Source: MPNP01 sp026709725 (GTDB taxonomy: Bacteria; Pseudomonadota; Alphaproteobacteria; Rhodobacterales; Rhodobacteraceae). From it: a DNA stretch of 64,000 bases. Positions within the stretch are counted from its first letter, which is position 1, and each line of letters opens with the position of its first letter. Location: the NCBI GenBank assembly GCA_965200805.1, contig OZ241384.1, positions 1,860,001-1,924,000 of the forward strand, read 5' to 3'. Made by a program: the position numbers and the translations under genes. Shown here piece after piece: positions 47,451 through 56,100 of the stretch. The notes under the pieces are model-generated. The model was not told where the DNA came from. It searched no databases and saw nothing but the letters and a program-made list of their open reading frames with translations.

Positions 47451-48913
47451 TTTCAGACCCCTGGATCCCGATCGTACGCGAATGCGGTCTACTTGACGAA
47501 GTGCGCCCCGATCAAATTGCCGAGCCCGATGTGCAGCGGTTCAACTGGCCGCGACCGGATCTCAATCTGGCCTGCCATGAATTGTTGGTTGGGATGACCT
47601 ATCTGGCCTGCCCCCCGACCGACAAGAGCCAGTGCTTCAGTCCACCGGATGCTGATACGTTCCGTGCGGCACTTGAGCCATTCGTGCCAGCGTTCAATCT
47701 ATTGGGTGATGCGCCATGCTTTATGCAGGATTATGAAAATTTGGAGGGAGAACCCAAAGCACCTGATATGTTGTTTATCGACCACGCCGGTGAAGCCACA
47801 CAAAAAAAGAATGCTGATCTAATGGTGCGCCGTTCCCGTTACGAGGTGTTGCCGCTGCCACTGGCTGCGATTGCACTCTACACGCTGCAGGCCTTTGCTC
47901 CTGCTGGAGGGGCTGGGAATCGAACATCAATGCGTGGAGGCGGGCCAATGGTCACATTGGTGAAGCCCGAGGCCCGGGGTCTTTGGCAAATGATCTGGGC
48001 AAACGTCCCGTGTGGGAGGCCGCACGGCACCGCCGGGATGAAGAAATTGCCATGGATGCGACCGACTGTAACTTCTGAGAAGGGTCAGGTTGTCACACCC
48101 GTTGGCGATGTCATGGATGGGCCCGATCCCGAAATGTTTTTTGGTCAACCCAGGCGATTGCGATTGGTGGCAACAGATGCTGGAGTGAGCGGGGTAATCC
48201 AGAGAAAATATGGCACAAAGTATTCACAATGGGTCCATCATCTTTCGCCGTATTACAGGGATAAGAACGGTGATTTGTTGCCCGTGCACCCCAAACCGGG
48301 AATATTTTGTTACCGCAACTGGAGGGGAATACTGTTGAAGGACAGTAGCCGCCAAACAGCAAAGGTGCTAAGTGACTATCCTGCTGGGCCGGGAATCCCG
48401 CCAGCTCATCTGGTTGTCGCAGGTTGGGCCATGGACAACATGAAACCCCTTGATTTCATTTGGTCTGAGCAGCCCGTTATCCATCTGAATCCGGTTGCCG
48501 AAGACGCAGCTGTCGCCATGGTTGAGGCTGCTGAGCAAGTGGCTTACTTGCTGACTGAAGAGCTGTGCGAGGCTACGGGTGAGAACAGTGCAGGCGGCAG
48601 GGCTGATACCACGAGAAGACTCTTCTATACTCGAACCCACCCGCCGTTCGAGCACCGTCTCGGCAGCCTATCGAATGACAGTCTCCCAGATCATGCCGGT
48701 TGGTTAAATGACATGAGCAGAGTTGCCGTGGAAATATTTGACTCGGAGGTCTTGTCGGAACTTTCACAAATGCAGGAGTCCCGGCGCAAAAAAGCAATAG
48801 ATGCACGAAAGAATCTTGTTTTGACGTTGAAAGGGTATGGCAACTCTGCCAAAAAAATCTACGGTCCGCTGGAGCTGGAATTGCCCGCCCGCAAGAAACG
48901 GAAAGAGACGTGA
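47438..48913 (+). CDS. cse1: Cascade large subunit Cse1 (CasA)
   Basis: Cse1 recognises the protospacer-adjacent motif and recruits Cas3. The 491-residue product begins MLNLISDPWIPIVRECGLLD, the classic Cse1 opening, and includes LPLAAIALYTLQAFAPAGGA near residues 137-156 and NRTSMRGGGPMVTLVKP near 160. Its length is typical (about 500). It is coupled to cas3 by overlap, and cse2 starts five bases downstream. Confidence 0.94.
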   Translation: MLNLISDPWIPIVRECGLLDEVRPDQIAEPDVQRFNWPRPDLNLACHELLVGMTYLACPPTDKSQCFSPPDADTFRAALEPFVPAFNLLGDAPCFMQDYENLEGEPKAPDMLFIDHAGEATQKKNADLMVRRSRYEVLPLPLAAIALYTLQAFAPAGGAGNRTSMRGGGPMVTLVKPEARGLWQMIWANVPCGRPHGTAGMKKLPWMRPTVTSEKGQVVTPVGDVMDGPDPEMFFGQPRRLRLVATDAGVSGVIQRKYGTKYSQWVHHLSPYYRDKNGDLLPVHPKPGIFCYRNWRGILLKDSSRQTAKVLSDYPAGPGIPPAHLVVAGWAMDNMKPLDFIWSEQPVIHLNPVAEDAAVAMVEAAEQVAYLLTEELCEATGENSAGGRADTTRRLFYTRTHPPFEHRLGSLSNDSLPDHAGWLNDMSRVAVEIFDSEVLSELSQMQESRRKKAIDARKNLVLTLKGYGNSAKKIYGPLELELPARKKRKET

Positions 48914-48917
48914 CCAT

Positions 48918-49445
48918 ATGACAAAAGGTAGACCAAGTCCGGGAGATGTTGCCATTGCATGGTGGAAGGAAAGCCTGGTTTCAGATACTGGGCTTGCACG
49001 AAAGACGCGTGCCCAGCTTCGCAGGGCCATAACGCCAGTCGAGGCACTTAATATCGTTGGCGTGCATGACCTGTACAGGAAATTGACCGAAGCAGGGTTC
49101 GATGTGCGCAGATTCAATGAAGGGCCGGATAAACTTGCATTGGTTGCCACTGTACTTGCTCGGGTCAAGACAAATCAAAAAGAACCCTTGGCACGGATAT
49201 TCGGTGGGAATCCAGCCCTGCTCAGTCGTATACGCTTTGACGCAATAATTCGAACGGATTCACCTCGGGATCTTTGTAGGCAATTGGTCCGTGCGTTGCA
49301 CATCGTAAAAGACGGTGCGAATGTGCGAAGATTGACCAACGACTTGTACTGGTGGAATGACAGAGTGCGGACAGACTGGTGCTTTGACTATCACGGTGCA
49401 AGTGTGGCCAAGCCAGAGTCCGATGTTAAGGATAATTCAAAATGA
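48918..49445 (+). CDS. cse2: Cascade small subunit Cse2 (CasB)
   Basis: Cse2 forms the dimeric belly of Cascade and stabilises the R-loop. The 175-residue product contains WWKESLVSDTGLARKTRAQL near residues 14-33 and a C-terminal LYWWNDRVRTDWCFDYHG, both family-typical. ATG 48918 is chosen because it follows the cse1 stop and gives the standard length. An ATGA overlap joins it to cas7. Confidence 0.93.
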   Translation: MTKGRPSPGDVAIAWWKESLVSDTGLARKTRAQLRRAITPVEALNIVGVHDLYRKLTEAGFDVRRFNEGPDKLALVATVLARVKTNQKEPLARIFGGNPALLSRIRFDAIIRTDSPRDLCRQLVRALHIVKDGANVRRLTNDLYWWNDRVRTDWCFDYHGASVAKPESDVKDNSK

Positions 49446-50521
49446 GTCGTTTCTTGCAGTTCCATTATTTAACCGTTTACCCCCCGTCCAACCCAAACCG
49501 GGATGACCTTGGTCGACCGAAGTCGGCGATTTATGGAGGCGTACGTCGATTGCGTATTTCAAGTCAGTCCCTGAAACGTGCTGCCCGGCTGTCAGATGTG
49601 ATGCAGCGGTCATTGGCTGGCAAAATGGGTGAACGCACCCAAAGGATCGGTGAAGTTGTGAAGCGTGCATTGATTGATGAGCATGTTGAGTCTGACAAGG
49701 CAGAAAAACTCGCATACGAGATCGCGGGCGTATTTGGAAAGATTGATGAGAAAGCATACAAAGACAAAGAGAAGAGGCAAATCCGAACCCGACAACTCGC
49801 GTTTATTTCGCCGGAGGAACGCAGTTGCGCTATTGAATTGGCTCGCAGGGCTTGCCGGGGCGAGCCCTTGCCCGCGTCATCAGAGTTGAAGAAAACCATA
49901 CTGCGGACTGCTGATAGTGCCGTAGATGTTGCGATGTTCGGACGAATGTTGGCCGATGATCCTGACTACAACCGTGAGGCGGCTGTCCAGGTGAGCCACG
50001 CAATCACCACGCACCGTGCGTTGGTCGAGGATGATTTTTATGCCGCAGTGGATGATCTCAAAGTCTCCTCTGAGGATGCAGGCGCCGGTTTTCTTGATGA
50101 AGCCGGCTTTGGTTCTGGTGTTTTTTACCTCTATGCCTGCGTTGACACTGAATTGCTGATTGAAAACCTATCGGGTGACAGGAATCTTGCCGCCTTGGCT
50201 GCCGGAGCATTATCCAGGGCGTTGGGCACCGCCACGCCTTCTGGAAAACGCAATGCTTTTGCCCACCAGACGTTTGCCAGCTATATCCGTGCAGAGCACG
50301 GTGACCAGCAGCCCCGTTCATTGTCGGGGGCGTTCTTCAGACCTGTTGAGGGTCAGGATTTGCTGGCGGCATCGGTTGAGGCTCTTTCTCGATTGGCGAA
50401 TCAGGTAGATAAGGCCTATGGAGATTGTGCTGATGCGGTCATGCTGATGGATGTTGCTGCAGAAAACGGATCGCTGGACCAGATCTGTGCCTTCGCGGAG
50501 ACAGCGGTGCGAAATGCGTGA
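49442..50521 (+). CDS. cas7: Cascade backbone subunit Cas7 (Cse4/CasC)
   Basis: Cas7 forms the six-copy backbone along the crRNA. The 359-residue product begins MSRFLQFHYLTVYPPSNPNR and includes GRPKSAIYGGVRRLRISSQS near residues 23-42 (the conserved RISSQ) and AVDVAMFGRMLAD. The usual length is about 360. The start is coupled to cse2, and cas5 begins within its last codons. Confidence 0.95.
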   Translation: MSRFLQFHYLTVYPPSNPNRDDLGRPKSAIYGGVRRLRISSQSLKRAARLSDVMQRSLAGKMGERTQRIGEVVKRALIDEHVESDKAEKLAYEIAGVFGKIDEKAYKDKEKRQIRTRQLAFISPEERSCAIELARRACRGEPLPASSELKKTILRTADSAVDVAMFGRMLADDPDYNREAAVQVSHAITTHRALVEDDFYAAVDDLKVSSEDAGAGFLDEAGFGSGVFYLYACVDTELLIENLSGDRNLAALAAGALSRALGTATPSGKRNAFAHQTFASYIRAEHGDQQPRSLSGAFFRPVEGQDLLAASVEALSRLANQVDKAYGDCADAVMLMDVAAENGSLDQICAFAETAVRNA

Positions 50522-51200
50522 TTATCTTGTTCTGTCGCTGGTTGCTCCCATGGGGGCATTTGGCGATATAGCGGGACACGAATGGCGTGGCACGTATCAG
50601 TGGCCTGGCCGGTCTGCAATCCTCGGACTGATCGGTGCCGCACTGGGAGTTCGGCGTTATGATCGGGTTGGACAGACTGCTCTGGCAGACTGGTGTACGG
50701 CGGTATCAGTGTTGTCTGTCGGAGATATCTGGCGTGATTTCCATACAGTCCAGAGTGTACCTTCGAGTCGGATAAAAAGACCGGCAACAAGAAGCGATGC
50801 GATTAAAGCGTTAAAACCCAATGATAATGGATTAATCACGTGCCGTGAATATATGAGTGATTGTGCATTTGGTGTAGCATTGTGGGGTGGTGAGATGGCC
50901 CCCTTGAAATCAGCTCTGGAGAAACCGAAATTTGCTCCATATCTGGGACGCAAAAGTTGCCCGCTCTCCGCGCCGATGGCTCCTCGAAAGGTCCGATCAG
51001 GTGATGTAATCGGAGCCTTGGCGCAAATCAAATTGCCGGACTTCCTTAACTTGGAGCCTGATCGACCTATTTTGATCGCTTCGGAAGAAGACATTCATTC
51101 GCAGCGTGTTGAAACGCGTTGGGATGATCCAATAGACCGAGTTGCATGGCACTTTGGCCCACGTCAAGTCTTTATCCAGGTCAGCGAGAGCCACAGGTGA
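50514..51200 (+). CDS. cas5: Cascade subunit Cas5e (CasD)
   Basis: Cas5e caps the 5' handle of the crRNA. The 228-residue product starts MRDYLVLSLVAPMGAFGDIA and includes YQWPGRSAILGLIGAALGVR near residues 28-47, both typical of Cas5e. ATG 50514 overlaps the cas7 stop by eight bases. The stop overlaps the GTG start of cas6e. Confidence 0.94.
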   Translation: MRDYLVLSLVAPMGAFGDIAGHEWRGTYQWPGRSAILGLIGAALGVRRYDRVGQTALADWCTAVSVLSVGDIWRDFHTVQSVPSSRIKRPATRSDAIKALKPNDNGLITCREYMSDCAFGVALWGGEMAPLKSALEKPKFAPYLGRKSCPLSAPMAPRKVRSGDVIGALAQIKLPDFLNLEPDRPILIASEEDIHSQRVETRWDDPIDRVAWHFGPRQVFIQVSESHR

Positions 51201-51871
51201 GTCTGTATTTATCTCGACTGAAATTGAACCATAATGCCCCGGCCAGGTCACTTATGCCGCTGCTGAATCCAGATCATCATTCGCAGGCTGCGGACTCGCA
51301 TCATAGACTGCTTTGGTCGTTATTCTCGGACAGCGTTACAAGAAAGCGTGATTTTCTGTGGCGACACGATGGAGGAGGACAGTTTTTCACGCTCTCCGCC
51401 CGGATTCCCAAAGAAAATGACTTGTTTCTGCCCGCCGAGACCAAATTGTTTGAACCAAATTTGCGTTCTGGCGACCGACTGCACTTCGTGTTGCGCACCA
51501 ATGCAACCCGGACGCGAAAACAGCCTGATGGCAGCAAATTGAGGGCCGATGTCGTGATGGATCGATTGCATGCCGTTGATGCAAATAGACGTGCTGAGAA
51601 ACGCCAAGAATTTGCCATGGCAGCTGCAGAAGACTGGATGAAGGGGCAGGGAGAACGATGTGGCTTTCGACCACTCGAAACATTGGTTGAGAGCTATCGA
51701 ACACTTGATTTGAAACGAAGGCATGGTCGACGAGCAACTCTTGGTATTCTTGATCTTGGTGGTCGGATAGAGGTTACCGATCCCGGGGTTTACCTATCCG
51801 CTCTTGCGCAGGGCTTCGGTCGGGCTAAAGCCTGGGGTTGCGGCCTGATGTTAATTCGTCGGGCAAAATGA
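51197..51871 (+). CDS. cas6e: crRNA endoribonuclease Cas6e (CasE)
   Basis: Cas6e cuts the repeat RNA and stays bound to the 3' hairpin. The 224-residue product starts at GTG 51197 (translated as SLYLSRLKLNHNAPARS after the initiator), the normal Cas6e opening. It ends with AQGFGRAKAWGCGLMLIRRA, the glycine-rich loop of the RAMP fold. A histidine near residue 26, in PDHHSQAADSHHRLLWSLF, corresponds to the family catalytic region. The GTGA overlap with cas5 fixes the start. Confidence 0.93.
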   Translation: MSLYLSRLKLNHNAPARSLMPLLNPDHHSQAADSHHRLLWSLFSDSVTRKRDFLWRHDGGGQFFTLSARIPKENDLFLPAETKLFEPNLRSGDRLHFVLRTNATRTRKQPDGSKLRADVVMDRLHAVDANRRAEKRQEFAMAAAEDWMKGQGERCGFRPLETLVESYRTLDLKRRHGRRATLGILDLGGRIEVTDPGVYLSALAQGFGRAKAWGCGLMLIRRAK

Positions 51872-52803
51872 ATCTGCCCGGCCTTCCGCCACCCAAGCCA
51901 ATTCCCCTCAAAGAGCGAGCCGCCATGGTTTTTGTCGAGCGTGCTCGGATTGATGTGCGGGATGGGGCTTGTGTCGCAGTTGATGCTGAGGGCACTTTGA
52001 CGCATATCCCGATTGGAGGCATAGGGTGCCTGATGCTGGAACCGGGCGCCCGGATCAGCCATGCTGCGGTGGCTCTGGCTGGCCGGGCCGGTACATTGGT
52101 GACATGGGTCGGCGAGGGTGGTGTCAGACTCTACTCCGCTGGCCAGCCGGGTGGTGCTCGGGCTGATAATCTGCTGTGGCAAGCACAGTTGGCGCTTGAT
52201 GACAGTGCACGCCTCAGAGTGGTTCGTGCCATGTACGCCCGCCGTTTCGGGGTGGAGCCGCCTGCCCGCCGCTCAATTAACCAACTGCGCGGCATTGAAG
52301 GCCAACGGGTTCGTCGCGCATACCAGATTCTGGCTGATCGCTATGATGTAAAATGGTCTGGTCGCAAATATGATCCAGCCGAGTGGTCAAGTTCCGATCT
52401 GCCCAATCGCTGCTTATCATCAGCCACTTCCTGCCTGCACGGGCTGGCTGAAGCTGCGGTGCTGGCAGCGGGATATGCTCCCGCTATCGGCTTTTTGCAT
52501 ACCGGTAAACCCCGAAGTTTCGTCTATGACATCGCGGATATATGGAAACTTGATACTGTGGTACCAGAGGCATTCAGAATCGCATCCAAGTGCCAGAACA
52601 GCCAGTTGGAGATGTCGCCAGAGCGTGCTGTGCGATTGGCATGCCGTGATTCTTTTCGCAAATCTGGACTCCTCACCAAAATTATTCCCGATATCCATGA
52701 GATTTTGGAGGCAGGGAAAATTCCCAAGCCGCCTCCGCCACCTGAGGCGGCGGGCCCGGCATTTATCGAGCAGAGTAGCGGTGATGATGGTCATCGCGGT
52801 TAA
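51868..52803 (+). CDS. cas1: CRISPR adaptation endonuclease Cas1, type I-E
   Basis: Cas1 integrates new spacers together with Cas2. The 311-residue product starts at ATG 51868, overlapping the cas6e stop (ATGA). It contains ERARIDVRDGACVAVDAEGT near residues 19-38, LNQLRGIEGQRVRRAYQILA-like NQLRGIEGQRVRRAYQILA (with a conserved Glu) and ATSCLHGLAEAAVLAAGYAP with AIGFLHTGKPRSFVYDIAD, carrying the metal-binding His and Asp. Length is family-typical. Confidence 0.95.
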   Translation: MNLPGLPPPKPIPLKERAAMVFVERARIDVRDGACVAVDAEGTLTHIPIGGIGCLMLEPGARISHAAVALAGRAGTLVTWVGEGGVRLYSAGQPGGARADNLLWQAQLALDDSARLRVVRAMYARRFGVEPPARRSINQLRGIEGQRVRRAYQILADRYDVKWSGRKYDPAEWSSSDLPNRCLSSATSCLHGLAEAAVLAAGYAPAIGFLHTGKPRSFVYDIADIWKLDTVVPEAFRIASKCQNSQLEMSPERAVRLACRDSFRKSGLLTKIIPDIHEILEAGKIPKPPPPPEAAGPAFIEQSSGDDGHRG

Positions 52804-53077
52804 CAACTCACCTGCAAATCTCCGCGGGAGACTGGCAGTCTGGCTGCTTGAGATACGCGCGGGGGTTTATGTTGGCCGTTATTCTGCCCGAGTACGAGGA
52901 CGTATATGGGATCAGGTCATTGCCGGTATCGGGGAGGGGGATGCGGTTATGTGTTGGTCTGCCCCCAATGATCAGGGCTTTGATTTTGCAACTGTCGGAG
53001 AGAACCGTCGGATGCCGCATGAATTTGATGGTCTGACACTTGTCAAGTTTCTCCCAATCCGCACTGGAAATGACTGA
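52784..53077 (+). CDS. cas2: CRISPR adaptation protein Cas2, type I-E
   Basis: Cas2 is the dimeric scaffold of the integration complex. The 97-residue product contains VIAVNNSPANLRGRLAVWLL near residues 3-22 and GVYVGRYSARVRGRIWDQV, diagnostic for Cas2 of the CT1978/I-E type. Two ATG codons (52784, 52787) are adjacent. It overlaps the end of cas1 by 20 bases and is the last cas gene; the leader begins at its stop. Confidence 0.94.
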   Translation: MMVIAVNNSPANLRGRLAVWLLEIRAGVYVGRYSARVRGRIWDQVIAGIGEGDAVMCWSAPNDQGFDFATVGENRRMPHEFDGLTLVKFLPIRTGND

Positions 53078-53164
53078 TGAAACAGTCCGCAAAATATGAA
53101 GAATCTATCGGTAGATTTTTCAAATCAAGAAAAATACAGTATTATCAGTAGTATGTAGATCAGT
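53078..53164 (+). promoter_or_regulatory. CRISPR leader
   Basis: This 87-bp AT-rich stretch lies between the cas2 stop and the first repeat, which is where new spacers should enter. It contains AATCTA-TCGG-TAGATT (53102-53117), a perfect 6-bp stem with a four-base loop followed by TTT. That could end the cas transcript or act as a leader structure. The array promoter is probably here. The repeat orientation and the degenerate far-end repeat both agree with this side being the leader. Confidence 0.8.
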
Positions 53165-56100
53165 CTGTTCCCCGCACACGCGGGGATGAACCGCAGGCAG
53201 GCACTCCGGCTGGCAGGCAGGCACACTGTTCCCCGCACACGCGGGGATGAACCGACAGTCAATGATCTTCAGGACGTCCTCAATTTCTGTTCCCCGCACA
53301 CGCGGGGATGAACCGACACGATCCAGCACACTACCGCCCTGGCTGTTCTGTTCCCCGCACACGCGGGGATGAACCGACCTTGATGGACGGCATCAAGGCC
53401 GCCACTCCCTGTTCCCCGCACACGCGGGGATGAACCGTTGGCAGCCCCTGCCCTGCCTGCCCCTGCCCTCTGTTCCCCGCACACGCGGGGATGAACCGGG
53501 ATTCCAACCTTGCCTTGAAGGAATCGGCCGCTGTTCCCCGCACACGCGGGGATGAACCGCCCCAGGCAATCCCCTCCCCATTACGACATCGCTGTTCCCC
53601 GCACACGCGGGGATGAACCGCCCCCTCCGACACATCTCCATTGGCAAACTTTCTGTTCCCCGCACACGCGGGGATGAACCGGATTTTCAATCTCCCGTCC
53701 ACCTCGCGATCCTCTGTTCCCCGCACACGCGGGGATGAACCGTCGGAGAGCCATGATGTGATCCCGCCGGGTGACTGTTCCCCGCACACGCGGGGATGAA
53801 CCGTCGGATAGGTCTTGAAAAAAGACGTCAGGGTTCTGTTCCCCGCACACGCGGGGATGAACCGAAAGTTAAGATTCCGGCTTGCAATCCCGGATTCTGT
53901 TCCCCGCACACGCGGGGATGAACCGTCTGAAGTCGGAAAGAGCGGCGGCTGGAAGCACTGTTCCCCGCACACGCGGGGATGAACCGCGGTTTCTGAAGGG
54001 CGCATTTAGCCGTCCTGGCTGTTCCCCGCACACGCGGGGATGAACCGACCTGATCAACGGCATTCCGCTTTGATATCTTCTGTTCCCCGCACACGCGGGG
54101 ATGAACCGTCGATTGCGCCACGCTCGTTGTCAGTCGGATACTGTTCCCCGCACACGCGGGGATGAACCGTTCATGCATGTCCATCATCGTGCTTGTCCTT
54201 TCTGTTCCCCGCACACGCGGGGATGAACCGTCCCCAGGGGAAGTTGCAGAGGTCCATGAATTCTGTTCCCCGCACACGCGGGGATGAACCGGCCCCTATG
54301 TGGACGGCAATCGGCATGGGGATCTGTTCCCCGCACACGCGGGGATGAACCGCTTAGTGCTGATCATCGCCGTATATCGGAGTGCTGTTCCCCGCACACG
54401 CGGGGATGAACCGGAGAGCACCATGAGACTTCGACGAACCAAAGACTGTTCCCCGCACACGCGGGGATGAACCGGGATTGGCGTTCAAGTGTGCTGGCAC
54501 CGGCGACTGTTCCCCGCACACGCGGGGATGAACCGAAGCATGGCCTGCCCTACAAGTTGCTCTGGCACTGTTCCCCGCACACGCGGGGATGAACCGCAGT
54601 ATTCTTACATGGAAGAGGCCGTTGCCCGCTGTTCCCCGCACACGCGGGGATGAACCGAGGGCCAGGACGATGATGAGCGGATGCCGCTGCTGTTCCCCGC
54701 ACACGCGGGGATGAACCGGGAGATGAATGATGACCAATGCCATCTGGAAGCTGTTCCCCGCACACGCGGGGATGAACCGCGCAACGGCATCATTTGTAGT
54801 GCCGTACCACTCTGTTCCCCGCACACGCGGGGATGAACCGCGTACTGAAACTAACCAGGTGGATGATCTCATCTGTTCCCCGCACACGCGGGGATGAACC
54901 GGAGATTGAATATGACCCACACAGAATCCCGGGCTGTTCCCCGCACACGCGGGGATGAACCGTAGGCAGATTTGCCGCGTCAGCGTCCGAGTGACTGTTC
55001 CCCGCACACGCGGGGATGAACCGGAGATCAAGAATGATCCACGACGAATCCCGCCCTGTTCCCCGCACACGCGGGGATGAACCGGAGAATGAAGATGGAT
55101 GCGTATCTGCTCGAGCCTGTTCCCCGCACACGCGGGGATGAACCGCGGGGGCAGTCCGGGGTTGACGATCCACTTCGCTGTTCCCCGCACACGCGGGGAT
55201 GAACCGCCGTCACGGGTGGCCTCATTCAGTCCAGGCTGCTGTTCCCCGCACACGCGGGGATGAACCGATCGCCAACGACAGAGGCCTCGTTGTCATCATC
55301 TGTTCCCCGCACACGCGGGGATGAACCGTATATCCAGGGACAATCCTTGCTTCTTGGGTGCTGTTCCCCGCACACGCGGGGATGAACCGTATTCCTCGAC
55401 CGGCATCTTGGCCCGATCGCCCTGTTCCCCGCACACGCGGGGATGAACCGTTGGATTGTATCCATTGTGCTTTCCTTTCATTCTGTTCCCCGCACACGCG
55501 GGGATGAACCGCAATTTCTGAAGCTGTTGGGGCAGGATATTCCCTGTTCCCCGCACACGCGGGGATGAACCGAGGGCCAACCCGACCCGGATCCAGTCAT
55601 CATACTGTTCCCCGCACACGCGGGGATGAACCGTCATGACCGACACCGGCATCATTGAGGTTTTGCTGTTCCCCGCACACGCGGGGATGAACCGACCCGA
55701 AAACTGGTCATGCGGGAGTCCCTGGCCTGTTCCCCGCACACGCGGGGATGAACCGGCGAGCGGACAAGTGACAAAATCCGTGAGGCGCTGTTCCCCGCAC
55801 ACGCGGGGATGAACCGGCACCGGCGAAATCCGGCGGATATTCCAGGGTCTGTTCCCCGCACACGCGGGGATGAACCGGTCGATTACAAGACTTCCGACCA
55901 GGACGATGACTGTTCCCCGCACACGCGGGGATGAACCGACATCTACGGCCCCTACGAAGGCTGACCCCATCTGTTCCCCGCACACGCGGGGATGAACCGT
56001 GATCCGGACATACAGAGACTGCTTGAGAAGACTGTTCCCCGCACACGCGGGGATGAACCGCCGAGTTGAGTGCAGGGTTGGAACTCTGCGCCCTGTTCCC